From positions 3,286,001-3,350,000 of the forward strand of contig NZ_CP151087.1 of assembly GCF_038396785.1 (NCBI RefSeq): 64,000 bases of DNA. Direction: 5' to 3'. The translations under genes and the position numbers were made by a program. Each line of letters opens with the position of its first letter. Positions within the stretch are counted from its first letter, which is position 1. This stretch comes from Sphingobacterium thalpophilum. Its GTDB lineage: Bacteria; Bacteroidota; Bacteroidia; Sphingobacteriales; Sphingobacteriaceae. Shown in pieces: positions 54,426 through 63,217 of this stretch. Under the pieces are notes generated by a model. It saw only the letters and a program-made list of their open reading frames with translations, ran no database searches and was not told the DNA's origin.

Positions 54426-55991
54426 ATGAGAACAACGCTTTATATACTTATTTTCTTAGTCCTGACCGGATTGAGCAGTTGTAAAAAATACCTGGACATC
54501 AATGAAAACCCGTCCAACCCACAGCTTGTAAAAGCCGAATTGCTTTTAGCTCCGATTATCTATCAAATGGCCAATGGTTATGCCAATGACCAACGTCAGA
54601 TGAACAAGTTCAATCAGACCATCCTTGGCGCCAGCACCGATGAATCCTCCCGAATCTGGGAGCGGCATGGATTTCCACAGCAAAGTGATGTTGGCGGTGT
54701 GATGTGGCGTATGGTCTATTTTGATCACGGACTAAACCTGCAGTTGATGATCAATGACGCCATAGCCAATCAGAAATATGAATATGCCGCAATCGGCTAT
54801 GCCGTAAAAGCCTGGGGCTATCAGATGCTGACCGACTATCACGGCCCCATTATTCTCGATGAGGCCTTGCGTACGCAACAGTTATCTTTCAGATACAATG
54901 ACCAACCAGAAGTGTATGCTAAAGTACGCGTATGGTGTGATTCTGCATTATATTATCTGGATCAAAAAAGCCCCGTCGATTACAGCGCCAACCTCAATTC
55001 AAAAAAGGGCGACAATCTCTTTCGGGGCAATATGGACCGCTGGCGCAAATTTGTCTACGGCCTAAAAGCACTTCAGTACATTCACTTGGTTAATAAACCC
55101 GATTTTAAGGAAAAGTATGCCGACTCGATTGCCTATTTTGTGGACCGCTCCTTTGATTCACCATCCGATGATGCAGGCGTTAAATTTGACGGCGACAAAT
55201 CCGAAACAGCCAATGTGGTAAGCTCAAAATTCGGCCTTTATACCACATCCTATTACAACAGAGCCGGTAAGCCTATTGTGCGCTACCTAACCGGGGGATT
55301 GCGGGGCGAACCTATTGAAAATCCAAAAATATCGACAGACCCTCGTCTATCGCGTATGTTGATGATCAATAATCCTGTTGACAGTATTTACGTCGGTGGT
55401 GAGCCCAATGTATCCAATACCACCGTTCCAAATATCCTAGGCGACGTCAGTAGCGGTGTAGGCAAATTCATCTTTAGAGACGCCGCAGATTTTCCATTGA
55501 TGACCTATGCGCAGCTGCAACTGGTCAAAGCCGAGGCCCTCTTTATCAAAGGCGACGCAGCAAAGGCCTATGAGGCCTATATCAAAGGTATCTATGCCCA
55601 CATGAACTTCGTCAATAAGTACATCAATACAACCAATGAAAAATCCATTACTGCTGTTGAAATAGATAATTACATCAAGGGAGGAGAAATACCGCTATCA
55701 GCTGCTGATCTAACCCTAGCCGACATTATGGGACAAAAGTATATTGTGCAATGGGGCTGGGGAGGTCTTGAACAATGGTGTGATTTAAGAAAATATCATT
55801 ATAACACCGAAATATTTAAACAGTTTATTCCATTGGCCGGCAGTCAGCTTACCTATAATGATTATTGCTACCGCGTCCGGCCCCGTTATAATTCGGAGTA
55901 CGTATGGAATGCTTCAGAGCTAGAACGATGGGGCGGATTAGAGCCGGAGTACGTGATTAAGCCAACCTGGTTTGTTACAACAACTTATTAA
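54426..55991 (+). CDS. SusD/RagB-family lipoprotein (SusD_2-like)
   Basis: 521 residues: lipoprotein signal (IFLVLTGLSSCKKYLDINEN), helices AAIGYAVKAWGYQMLTDYHG and LQLVKAEALFIKGDAAKAYE, ending YVIKPTWFVTTTY. The pattern (DINENPSNP start) fits the SusD_2/SusD-like group. Partner of the SusC 12 nt upstream. Confidence 0.93.
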   Translation: MRTTLYILIFLVLTGLSSCKKYLDINENPSNPQLVKAELLLAPIIYQMANGYANDQRQMNKFNQTILGASTDESSRIWERHGFPQQSDVGGVMWRMVYFDHGLNLQLMINDAIANQKYEYAAIGYAVKAWGYQMLTDYHGPIILDEALRTQQLSFRYNDQPEVYAKVRVWCDSALYYLDQKSPVDYSANLNSKKGDNLFRGNMDRWRKFVYGLKALQYIHLVNKPDFKEKYADSIAYFVDRSFDSPSDDAGVKFDGDKSETANVVSSKFGLYTTSYYNRAGKPIVRYLTGGLRGEPIENPKISTDPRLSRMLMINNPVDSIYVGGEPNVSNTTVPNILGDVSSGVGKFIFRDAADFPLMTYAQLQLVKAEALFIKGDAAKAYEAYIKGIYAHMNFVNKYINTTNEKSITAVEIDNYIKGGEIPLSAADLTLADIMGQKYIVQWGWGGLEQWCDLRKYHYNTEIFKQFIPLAGSQLTYNDYCYRVRPRYNSEYVWNASELERWGGLEPEYVIKPTWFVTTTY

Positions 55992-56009
55992 CGTATTAAA
56001 GGAAACATT

Positions 56010-56822
56010 ATGAAGATATTCAAAAACTTAGCATTTCTAGCTTTAGGTGTCTTTGGCCTATATTCATGCGAGAAATCCATTCAGGACTTTGGAAAAGTAG
56101 ATTTCCTTGGCGCCGATGATGTCATCGTGAAAATCAATATGGCATCGATATATCCCGATGACCGCTATATGTATGTCAAATTTGACGATCAGCGCGTTAC
56201 TTCACTCATTCGGGGACGCGAGCCCTTTCCCGGCGGCGGGTATAATACCCGCGGAGATTCACGGCCTGATTTTTTAAAATGGAAAGCCGGCAACGTAAAG
56301 GTACAAGTTGCCCTTCCACATAAAACCGACGATGGACGCGACTCCATTATCTTGGCCGAATCATCCGTTAACCTGAGCGCAGGCAAGCGCTATACCATTC
56401 ATATTACCGATACGGCGCAGAACACAAAAATGATCCTCAATGAAGAAGACCTCACACGGCCCGACAGTACACAAGCAAGGTATCACTTTACCAATCTGAT
56501 GCCCAATGTACCATCAATAGACCTGTACTATGGTGCTGCGGCCACTGGGAGCGCAGATGCCACCGCCGTGCAAGACTCACTTGTCGCCAAGGACATTAAA
56601 TACCTGGAAACAAGTCCATATTTCCAGCTCAACCGCATTGCCACCCGTACCTGGAAGATCCGCAAGGCGGGATCTCCGGTAACAAATGGCACTGTAATCG
56701 CCTCCTACAGCAATGCCGGAGCCATCCTGGACCGCAGGTCATATGTCATTTATGCTTTGGGCTATGATGGATTTACCAGCACCATCATGAAGCCTTATGT
56801 TTCATTTTTCTTAGTTCGATAG
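56010..56822 (+). CDS. DUF4397-type lipoprotein
   Basis: 270 residues: lipoprotein signal (LALGVFGLYSCEKSIQDFGK) and a beta-rich body. LMPNVPSIDLYYGAA near 168-182 fits DUF4397 (Ig-like). Surface or periplasmic; it is 18 nt after susD and 2 nt before the glycosidase gene. Possibly a substrate-binding accessory. Confidence 0.7.
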   Translation: MKIFKNLAFLALGVFGLYSCEKSIQDFGKVDFLGADDVIVKINMASIYPDDRYMYVKFDDQRVTSLIRGREPFPGGGYNTRGDSRPDFLKWKAGNVKVQVALPHKTDDGRDSIILAESSVNLSAGKRYTIHITDTAQNTKMILNEEDLTRPDSTQARYHFTNLMPNVPSIDLYYGAAATGSADATAVQDSLVAKDIKYLETSPYFQLNRIATRTWKIRKAGSPVTNGTVIASYSNAGAILDRRSYVIYALGYDGFTSTIMKPYVSFFLVR

Positions 56823-56824
56823 AT

Positions 56825-57817
56825 ATGAAAAGAAAAACAATATTAAGAAATGTCCTTTTGTACATCACGTGCATCAGCATGCTATATTCCTGCAAGCAAA
56901 GGGATGATTATCCCAGCTTTGACGATAAAGAGATAGTAACTCCGCCCACCGATATTATTCCAGAAGACAAGGAAATAGAGCCCGTCACCAAGAAGCTCAT
57001 GGCGCAGACCGACCTCATCAAAACATTTCTGGTCGATTCATCTGTTACCCTAACCAATGGACTTGTACGAACCCATATTCGCTACCAGAACAAGCTCGAT
57101 CAACGCGTGAGCCTTCAACTGCTCACTGTAGATCTTTCATCAAAAGCGGTTTTTCCTTCAATCATGAGTGCATTTGATGATTACCTATATGTGAGCCAGC
57201 CGATAGGTGATATGGCCAAGTACTGCGAACCACGCGCAGGCGGCGAGATCCTCGCAGCAACAAATGCGGCGTTATCGTCCACTTATTCCTACATTAAAAA
57301 CGGGCGGCAGATCAATGTATCCACGAGCAATATAAAGACCAAAGAGAAGACCAGACCTTTCTTTGCGATACACAAGGATGGCACGCCTTACATAGGCAAT
57401 TGTGCCGATACCACCAAGTTTGCTTTTGAGCCTTATGATTTGAATCAATTTAGCGGGCTGGTATCCGGCACCAATTGGGTCCGTTACCGGGGTTATAACG
57501 TTTTGACTACAGCAGCAATTGTTCAAGCGATAACAGCCATTGGCCTATCCGCAGATAATAAAACGATGTATGCCTTAGTTGTCGACGGAGGCGACACCAA
57601 TTTTTCAGTAGGCATCAGTTTAAATGATGTTGCCGTTTTGATGGGAGCCTTAGGCAGTTACGATGCATTTGTATTGAACGGCGGTCCCACCAGCGTGATG
57701 GTCCAAAAGACCAATACAGGAAACCAATTTAATCCCGTGGTCTGGAACACCGTATCCAAGCCATTAACGGCAGGCGGATCTGCAAGCATCAGCGGTATCG
57801 CATTTGTGAAGCGATAA
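56825..57817 (+). CDS. Phosphodiester glycosidase (NAGPA) domain lipoprotein
   Basis: 330 residues: lipoprotein signal (LYITCISMLYSCKQRDDYPS), then a NAGPA-like fold: AATNAALSSTYSYI, FFAIHKDGTPYIGN, LVVDGGDTNFSVGISLNDVA and YDAFVLNGGPTSVMV. The family cleaves N-acetylglucosamine-1-phosphodiesters. The last motif has NGG where DGG is usual. In this operon it may release glycan from a phosphodiester-linked substrate taken up by the SusCD pair. Confidence 0.75.
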   Translation: MKRKTILRNVLLYITCISMLYSCKQRDDYPSFDDKEIVTPPTDIIPEDKEIEPVTKKLMAQTDLIKTFLVDSSVTLTNGLVRTHIRYQNKLDQRVSLQLLTVDLSSKAVFPSIMSAFDDYLYVSQPIGDMAKYCEPRAGGEILAATNAALSSTYSYIKNGRQINVSTSNIKTKEKTRPFFAIHKDGTPYIGNCADTTKFAFEPYDLNQFSGLVSGTNWVRYRGYNVLTTAAIVQAITAIGLSADNKTMYALVVDGGDTNFSVGISLNDVAVLMGALGSYDAFVLNGGPTSVMVQKTNTGNQFNPVVWNTVSKPLTAGGSASISGIAFVKR

Positions 57818-57822
57818 ATTAG

Positions 57823-57866
57823 AAAATCAGCTACTCAACAACGGATTTTGAGTAGCTGATTTTTTA
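57823..57866 (+). terminator. Intrinsic terminator of the SusCD-glycosidase operon
   Basis: AAAATCAGCTACTCA...TGAGTAGCTGATTTTTT, a 14 bp stem followed by T7. Confidence 0.92.
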
Positions 57867-57922
57867 AATTTAAATTTGTTTACGCTGTTATTTCATCTTG
57901 CTTGCAGCTAAGCAAAACACGA

Positions 57923-58076
57923 TTATTTCGCCCAAGAAAATTCAATCACAAGAATTTTATTTTCCTCATGCCCGAAATAAAACTTCCAGCCGAAGTTAGT
58001 ATTGGGGTCAACGTATCTACCAATATATTTCAATATAGCCTTAATTATTAAGTTTTCGGTTGTTTTTTTTGTATCT
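57923..58076 (-). pseudogene. C-terminal fragment of an unidentified protein
   Basis: An open frame without an ATG (TTENLIIKAILKYIGRYVDP, then NTNFGWKFYFGHEENKILVI-EFSWAK) ends at TAA 57923. Codon use and residue pattern look genuine. Its 5' end is lost under the XRE promoter region. Confidence 0.45.
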
Positions 58077-58097
58077 TAACGTTAGATTAATTTTTCA

Positions 58098-58436
58098 ATG
58101 GACAAACTAGGAAAAGCAATTAGATTACTGAGACATCAAAAAGGCTGGAATCAAGGCGATGTTGCAACGCGATTAGAAATATCAATTCCTGCATTTTCTA
58201 AAATTGAAACCGGTTTTACAGATTTAAATATCTCTCGATTAAACCAAATCGCAAAGGTATTTAATTTGACAACCGCACAGCTTTTATATTATTCTGAAAA
58301 TAAAGAAATTAAAGAGCATGTTGAGGAGTTAAAAGTTATTTCGGAAAAGATATCCCAACGCGAGGACGAAATCATTCAGCTTCAGAAAAAGCTTATCCAG
58401 CTCTATGAGCAATTGTACAAGTACGATAACGCTTAA
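58098..58436 (+). CDS. XRE-family regulator
   Basis: 112 residues: HTH_XRE at about 7-62 (IRLLRHQKGWNQGDVATRLE, IPAFSKIETGFTDLN) and a C-terminal coiled coil (LKVISEKISQREDEIIQLQK) for dimerisation. Convergent with the histidine kinase gene; target unknown. Confidence 0.85.
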   Translation: MDKLGKAIRLLRHQKGWNQGDVATRLEISIPAFSKIETGFTDLNISRLNQIAKVFNLTTAQLLYYSENKEIKEHVEELKVISEKISQREDEIIQLQKKLIQLYEQLYKYDNA

Positions 58437-58457
58437 AATTAAATAATTCCGAACCCA

Positions 58458-59561
58458 TTAGGCTAACGTTCGCGATGAAACTGGAAAAAATAAGCGAACG
58501 ACGGTTCCTTTGTTAAGTTCGCTCGATAAATGAATCGTCCCACCGATACGTTCCATGAGATGTTTACCCAATGCCAGCCCGATTCCCGATCCAGCAATCT
58601 TGGCAGTATTACTCGCCCGTTCATTTGTAAGAAAAACCTTCTGCAACTCGTCTTCCGGAATCCCGAGGCCATTATCTTCGAGATAATATACTACTCCTTT
58701 ATCAGCTTTTTCACTATAAATATGCAAAAAAGCCTCGCCTGATTTTTTTGCATATTTAACGGCATTACCAATTAGATTTATAAAAACCTGATAAACGATT
58801 CCGCCATCCGTATACAAAGGAAATAGATCTCCTAATTTGATTTCCATTTGTTTGTCGGGATATACCAGTTTAATTTCATCAATACAATTCCTTATTTTTT
58901 TATCCATTGCCACACACGCGACTTCTTTCTCGGCACTGTGTATCTTGCCAAGCTGCAATGTCTGATTTATAATACTTTCTATATTTTGAATAGATGCCGC
59001 AAAGGCTTCAAACCACCTTTCACTTACCTTAACCGAAACACCCACATTTTTCCTCAGAAAACTATTCCCAATTTTCAAAACAGACAATGGATTTTTTAGA
59101 TCATGTGCCAAAGTGCTGGCGAGCACGTCCAATTCGCGGCTAAACATAAGCTGCTCTTGCTTTTCCTCCACATTTTTGTAGGCAAGATGTTGCTCAGTCA
59201 CATCACTTGCCGTATGCAAAATGGCATAGGTTTTCCCCTCCTCGTCAAGCAATGGCCTATATTCAAAATTAAAATACCGCAGTGTTTTCGTCTCTTCATG
59301 AACAATATTTGCGGGTGTACGCTCAGCCTGATAGACAATTCCTGTTTTCCAAACGTTTTTCAAAATAGATGAAAAACCTTCTTCTTTAAAATGAGGAAAG
59401 CATGCACAAAAACTACGCCCTAGGATGGACCGATCCACACATAATATATCCAGCATACCTTGGCTAACAAAAGCAATATTTAGGTCTATGCTATCATAAA
59501 TTGCGATCGCACTATGGGACTGCTCCAAAATAGACACCAGAAGATTAGCTGTAGTTTTCAT
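58458..59561 (-). CDS. PAS-domain sensor histidine kinase (soluble)
   Basis: 367 residues, no membrane helix. PAS domain (about 10-125: ILEQSHSAIAIYDSIDLNIA, RSILGRSFCACFP), HisKA with phospho-acceptor His in LASTLAHDLKNPLSVLKIGN near 150, HATPase with N box FINLIGNAVKYAKKSG, G1 DNGLGIPEDEL and G2 GSGIGLALGKHL. No response regulator adjacent, so an orphan kinase. Confidence 0.88.
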   Translation of the reverse strand: MKTTANLLVSILEQSHSAIAIYDSIDLNIAFVSQGMLDILCVDRSILGRSFCACFPHFKEEGFSSILKNVWKTGIVYQAERTPANIVHEETKTLRYFNFEYRPLLDEEGKTYAILHTASDVTEQHLAYKNVEEKQEQLMFSRELDVLASTLAHDLKNPLSVLKIGNSFLRKNVGVSVKVSERWFEAFAASIQNIESIINQTLQLGKIHSAEKEVACVAMDKKIRNCIDEIKLVYPDKQMEIKLGDLFPLYTDGGIVYQVFINLIGNAVKYAKKSGEAFLHIYSEKADKGVVYYLEDNGLGIPEDELQKVFLTNERASNTAKIAGSGIGLALGKHLMERIGGTIHLSSELNKGTVVRLFFPVSSRTLA

Positions 59562-59649
59562 CTACGCTAATTTAATCATAATATTTTACAACAGATAAAT
59601 CAATAAGGGAAAATCCGAAAAACAAAAAGCTAATCACGAAGTTGACCTG

Positions 59650-59808
59650 ATGCATCTTGACAGAGAAGGCTTCAACCCCATGATGGCCCAAGAAAAGATT
59701 ATGAAGTACATTGAATCTCTTTACGATCTTGCCGATTTCTTCTGGACACTTTTTTTCTTTGCTGCAGTAAACGACCTCTTTTTCAACAACAATGCCGGTA
59801 AATTCTAA
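59650..59808 (+). pseudogene. 52-codon fragment with a hydrophobic end
   Basis: The frame MHLDREGFNPMMAQEKIMKY, then LADFFWTLFFFAAVNDLFF, ends NNNAGKF. It is open upstream to 59602 without a better start. Looks like the tail of a lost gene; unidentified. Confidence 0.35.
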
Positions 59809-59869
59809 AGGCTTTGAACGATAATGGATACAAGTGAATAAAAATCTATATTTTTAAGTTTTAGAATGT

Positions 59870-60646
59870 ATGGAAAATAAAAAGATTTCAATAAATGACA
59901 TTGCGAAACACTTAAAAATAGCAAAGTCAACCGTATCGTTGATCATTAACGGAAAAGCTGACGAAAGACGGATTAGCAAAGAATTACAGGCTAAAGTACT
60001 GGATTATGTCAGAGAGGTTCGTTTTTACCCGCATCACTTAGCGCAAAGCCTAGCCACAGGCCGAAGTAGCAGTATCGGACTTATTGTTGAAGATATTTCT
60101 GACTCATTTTTTGGACCAATAGCGCTCATGATCGAAAATCTAGCCAAAACGAAAGGGTATAGGATAATGTACAGCAGTACCCTCGGTGATACCAATACAG
60201 CCATTGAGATTATCAATTTTTTCAGACGGAGCCAACTGGATGGCTATATCATTGCACCAACCAAAGGAATAGAAGATGTCGTTAAAGAAATGGTGGATGA
60301 ACATATCCCAATTGTTCTATTTGACCGGGATCCGGTCGAAGGTGTGGATTTTGTCGGAACCAACAACAAGGAAGCAATGATTGAAGCTTGTATGCATCTA
60401 TATGATAAGGGATTTCGTCAGATTGGATTCGTTACACTCGAATCTACACAAAGCCAAATGCATGAACGATTATTAGGTTACCACTTGGAGGAACTAAGTA
60501 ACAACATTATAAAATTATTGCTAAAGCAGATAGAAAAACCAACAAAAGATAATGCTAGTCATGTAGTGTTACCCTCTGTGATAAAAGCAAGAAAGTCATC
60601 TGAAAGAAAAAGCAATAATCTTCTGCCAATCGGTCGCAACAACTGA
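59870..60646 (+). pseudogene. LacI-family regulator with an internal deletion
   Basis: DNA-binding domain is intact (INDIAKHLKIAKSTVSLIIN, LAQSLATGRSSSIGLIVEDI). The ligand domain continues to TLESTQSQMHERLLGY, then jumps to the last helix region (NNIIKLLLKQIEKPTKDN). About 80 residues are missing in frame compared with the usual 330-340. It might still bind DNA but probably not effector. Regulated genes unknown. Confidence 0.7.
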
Positions 60647-60681
60647 TCGGCAGAAGATTACCGAAAAAAGAGTGTCATCAT

Positions 60682-60834
60682 TTATTCCACTTTCATGGAC
60701 GAGGCCTTATCATTGGCTGTCGGTGTCAATTGAGAAAAGAGTGGCGTATCCGTCGTCAGCACCCAGTTGATCCCCGAGAAATTTTGGTGTTCGTACAGCG
60801 TCAAGGTAACTCCGTTTGGAACTCTTGCTAAGAT
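60682..60834 (-). pseudogene. Beta/gamma-crystallin-like C-terminal fragment
   Basis: The frame GVTLTLYEHQNFSGINWVLT ... LTPTANDKASSMKVE fits a crystallin-type Greek-key ending (LYEHxNFxG, NDKASSxxV). There is no start; upstream sequence is lost near the OmpA-like gene's leader. Confidence 0.5.
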
Positions 60835-61000
60835 AACACTTATATTTGAAAATCAAATTTTTAATCTAAATTTTTATCTTCGATCCGTCTTACATCCTCT
60901 CTTAAGTTTAGCGGTAGCCCCCTATTTTGTATGTGCCATAAAAAAACTTTTAAAACGGAAAATAGAATTTAGGTGTTCTCCTAGAAAAAATAATAGCTAT

Positions 61001-61645
61001 ATGGCACATTTAGAAGTAAAACCTAAAAGCGGAGCACCATGGTGGCTTTGGCTTCTACTCGCACTTATTGCATTGGCAATAATCTTGTTTTTTGTAAATC
61101 GTAATAACAGTGCATCCGATGTCGCTGATGCCAGGGACAGCACTGGCATGGTAACAGATCAGGGCGATATGGGCGGGGATACCCTTGCAACAACGGAACC
61201 AAGCTGGAATTCAGTAGATTTCAATAGTGCTGAATCTTCGGACCCGAACATCACGGACAAAGATATTCGCGTACGCTCCAGTGATGGCTATACCATTTAC
61301 TCGCTTGGCGAAAATATATTATTTGCCACTGACCAAAGCGCCATACAAAGCAATTCCGAGGCGAAACTTAAACAAATTTCGTCGGCTTTGAATAAAGATT
61401 TTCAAGGTGCCTATGTAGGCGTATTTGGGAATACGGATTCTACCGGCACGGCATCCCACAACAAGCAGCTGGGCATGGAACGTGCTACTGCCGTGAAGGA
61501 CTGGTTGGTTAGACAAGGTGGAATTGACCAAAGCAAAGTAAGCGTACATTCACGTGGAGAAAATGCTCCTGTGGCTGACAATGCAAGCGCAAGCGGAAAA
61601 AATCAAAACCGAAATGTAGAGATCGTGGTTTTTCGCAATAAATAG
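61001..61645 (+). CDS. OmpA-like peptidoglycan-associated protein
   Basis: About 214 residues from ATG at 61001. N-terminal single membrane helix (WWLWLLLALIALAIILFFVN), Asp/Ser-rich linker, then the OmpA_C domain (NILFATDQSAIQSNSEAKLK, GVFGNTDSTGTASHNKQL, GENAPVADNASASGKNQN-RNVEI). Anchors the envelope to peptidoglycan. Paired with the PRC-barrel gene 34 nt later. Confidence 0.88.
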   Translation: MAHLEVKPKSGAPWWLWLLLALIALAIILFFVNRNNSASDVADARDSTGMVTDQGDMGGDTLATTEPSWNSVDFNSAESSDPNITDKDIRVRSSDGYTIYSLGENILFATDQSAIQSNSEAKLKQISSALNKDFQGAYVGVFGNTDSTGTASHNKQLGMERATAVKDWLVRQGGIDQSKVSVHSRGENAPVADNASASGKNQNRNVEIVVFRNK

Positions 61646-61679
61646 AAACCTAAAGTTTTGAACTCAAAAATTTAAAGAC

Positions 61680-62381
61680 ATGGCATTAGAAGAAAAAAAA
61701 TACAACCATTTGATCGAATTAGGAGGAAGCGATTATGAAATCGTTGATGGTGAACCAGATATTAGGGGCTGGAAGGTGAAAAATCAGGCCGGACAATCGC
61801 TAGGTGAGGTAGATGACCTCCTTTTTGACCCTCAAAGCCAACAAGTACGCTATATTATTGTTGACCTGAAAGATGCAGATTTGCCTATTGAAGACGACAA
61901 AAAGATATTGGTGCCCATTGGCGTAGCTGCACTTTATGACGGGAAGCGTATACAGGCGAGTAATGATGAACCGGGTACCGTGGAGCCCATCGACCGCAGC
62001 GGCGTACTACCGGTAGATGAAATCGATCCCGTGGAACCTGCTACAGACTATCGCTATAATCCGGTCGATGATGGTGAAGTCGTGGTGGTACCGGTTACTG
62101 CCGACCGTCTGACCAGACTACCGGCGTACCGTGAAAATTACCTGGATCCGGATACTGAATTATCCATTCGCCATATTTATGAGGGAACAGGTGATGTCGG
62201 ATTTACGGTGGGATCTAGTGTATATGACCAGGATTTTTATCAACATCCACATTTTAATGAAGATACATTTTATAGCCCGGGATCAAAGACAGACGAATTT
62301 GCTGCGGAGCGCGAGCGTGCACGACGTGTACGTGCGAGATACGATAGAAATTTAGATGGTGATCCCAATGATTTAATCTAA
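61680..62381 (+). CDS. PRC-barrel domain protein
   Basis: 233 residues. PRC-barrel at about 18-105 (DIRGWKVKNQAGQSLGEVDD, SQQVRYIIVDLKDADLPIED, KKILVPIGVAALY) and an acidic second half (DPDTELSIRHIYEGTG, EFAAERERARRVRARYDRN). Such proteins are often general-stress induced in this phylum. No signal peptide. Followed by a strong terminator. Confidence 0.85.
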   Translation: MALEEKKYNHLIELGGSDYEIVDGEPDIRGWKVKNQAGQSLGEVDDLLFDPQSQQVRYIIVDLKDADLPIEDDKKILVPIGVAALYDGKRIQASNDEPGTVEPIDRSGVLPVDEIDPVEPATDYRYNPVDDGEVVVVPVTADRLTRLPAYRENYLDPDTELSIRHIYEGTGDVGFTVGSSVYDQDFYQHPHFNEDTFYSPGSKTDEFAAERERARRVRARYDRNLDGDPNDLI

Positions 62382-62412
62382 AGAATTTATCAGGTTAAGA
62401 TCTTACCATTCC

Positions 62413-62452
62413 AAAGGTTTTCATTCTTTACAGTTTGAAAACCTTTTTTTTT
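62413..62452 (+). terminator. Intrinsic terminator (AAAGGTTTTCA stem)
   Basis: AAAGGTTTTCA-N11-TGAAAACCTTT followed by T9, same stem as at 3487-3524. Confidence 0.92.
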
Positions 62453-62742
62453 CCGGGAACCTAGTCCTTAGCAGCTGCAGGCAGATCCTCCCATATTTGG
62501 CATTCGCCCCTGAAATTAAACCTCTCGTCCCCAAAATGAAGACCGGTCGCCATCGCACAAAAAATCATACAACTACGTACCTAAAAGTCATACATCCAGG
62601 GCAGATTACTGCGCTAACTTTGGTATAAGATAACAGATCGGAGGACAGGGAGATGCCCGGCCGGTCAACAGGAACAACTCCACGGCCGATTCAGGAGGAT
62701 AATAAGGATAAGCAAAAATATAACCATATAAAAAACAAAAAC
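62453..62742. other. Intergenic region upstream of DUF6520 gene 2
   Basis: No gene seen. TAACTTTG at 62609-62616 matches the Bacteroidota -7 box TAnnTTTG and lies about 130 nt upstream of the DUF6520 start, so the leader is long. GGAGG before 62700 is in the leader. Confidence 0.45.
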
Positions 62743-63144
62743 ATGAGAACATTAGTAAAAAGAATCATCGGCACATTGGGTACAGGTGCCTTGATGGCAG
62801 GCCTTATCATCGGTGCAAATGCACATGATAAAAAAGAAGAGGTGAAAGTAAATAAAGTTGATCCCGAATTTATTGAGTGGCATTTCGATGGCGCACCCAA
62901 TCCCTCCAATAATGATCTTACGGATCCCTCACAATATTCTAAAGGCAGCAGCACTACTTGTGATGGAGAGAAAGAAACTATCTGCAATTTAAATGCTCCT
63001 GAAAATGGCAGTTCAGGGCAACCAGATCTCAATGCCACAGTTACTATACCGGGGCAGCCTAGCGAGTCTGTTTCGCAGCGTATCAGTGATGCGCTCGGTT
63101 CAGGGACACCAAATGAAACCGTACAGTCTTTCCGTTCAGAATAG
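62743..63144 (+). CDS. DUF6520-type small secreted protein, second copy
   Basis: 133 residues from ATG at 62743 (an in-frame start 30 codons upstream is less likely). Signal segment (IIGTLGTGALMAGLIIGANA), linker, then TTCDGEKETICNLNAPENGS with the same Cys-X7-Cys spacing as 12405-12800, and the same QPD and QSFRS endings. Again convergent with a susD gene. Confidence 0.78.
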   Translation: MRTLVKRIIGTLGTGALMAGLIIGANAHDKKEEVKVNKVDPEFIEWHFDGAPNPSNNDLTDPSQYSKGSSTTCDGEKETICNLNAPENGSSGQPDLNATVTIPGQPSESVSQRISDALGSGTPNETVQSFRSE

Positions 63145-63163
63145 AAGGAAACACAGTTTTTTT

Positions 63164-63197
63164 AAAAGCTCCAAATATCAGTTTGTTTGGAGCTTTT
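63164..63197. terminator. Bidirectional terminator between DUF6520 and susD
   Basis: AAAAGCTCCAAA-N10-TTTGGAGCTTTT with T-rich flanks, serving the two convergent genes. Confidence 0.85.
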
Positions 63198-63217
63198 CTA
63201 TAATCATACAAGTCTTT

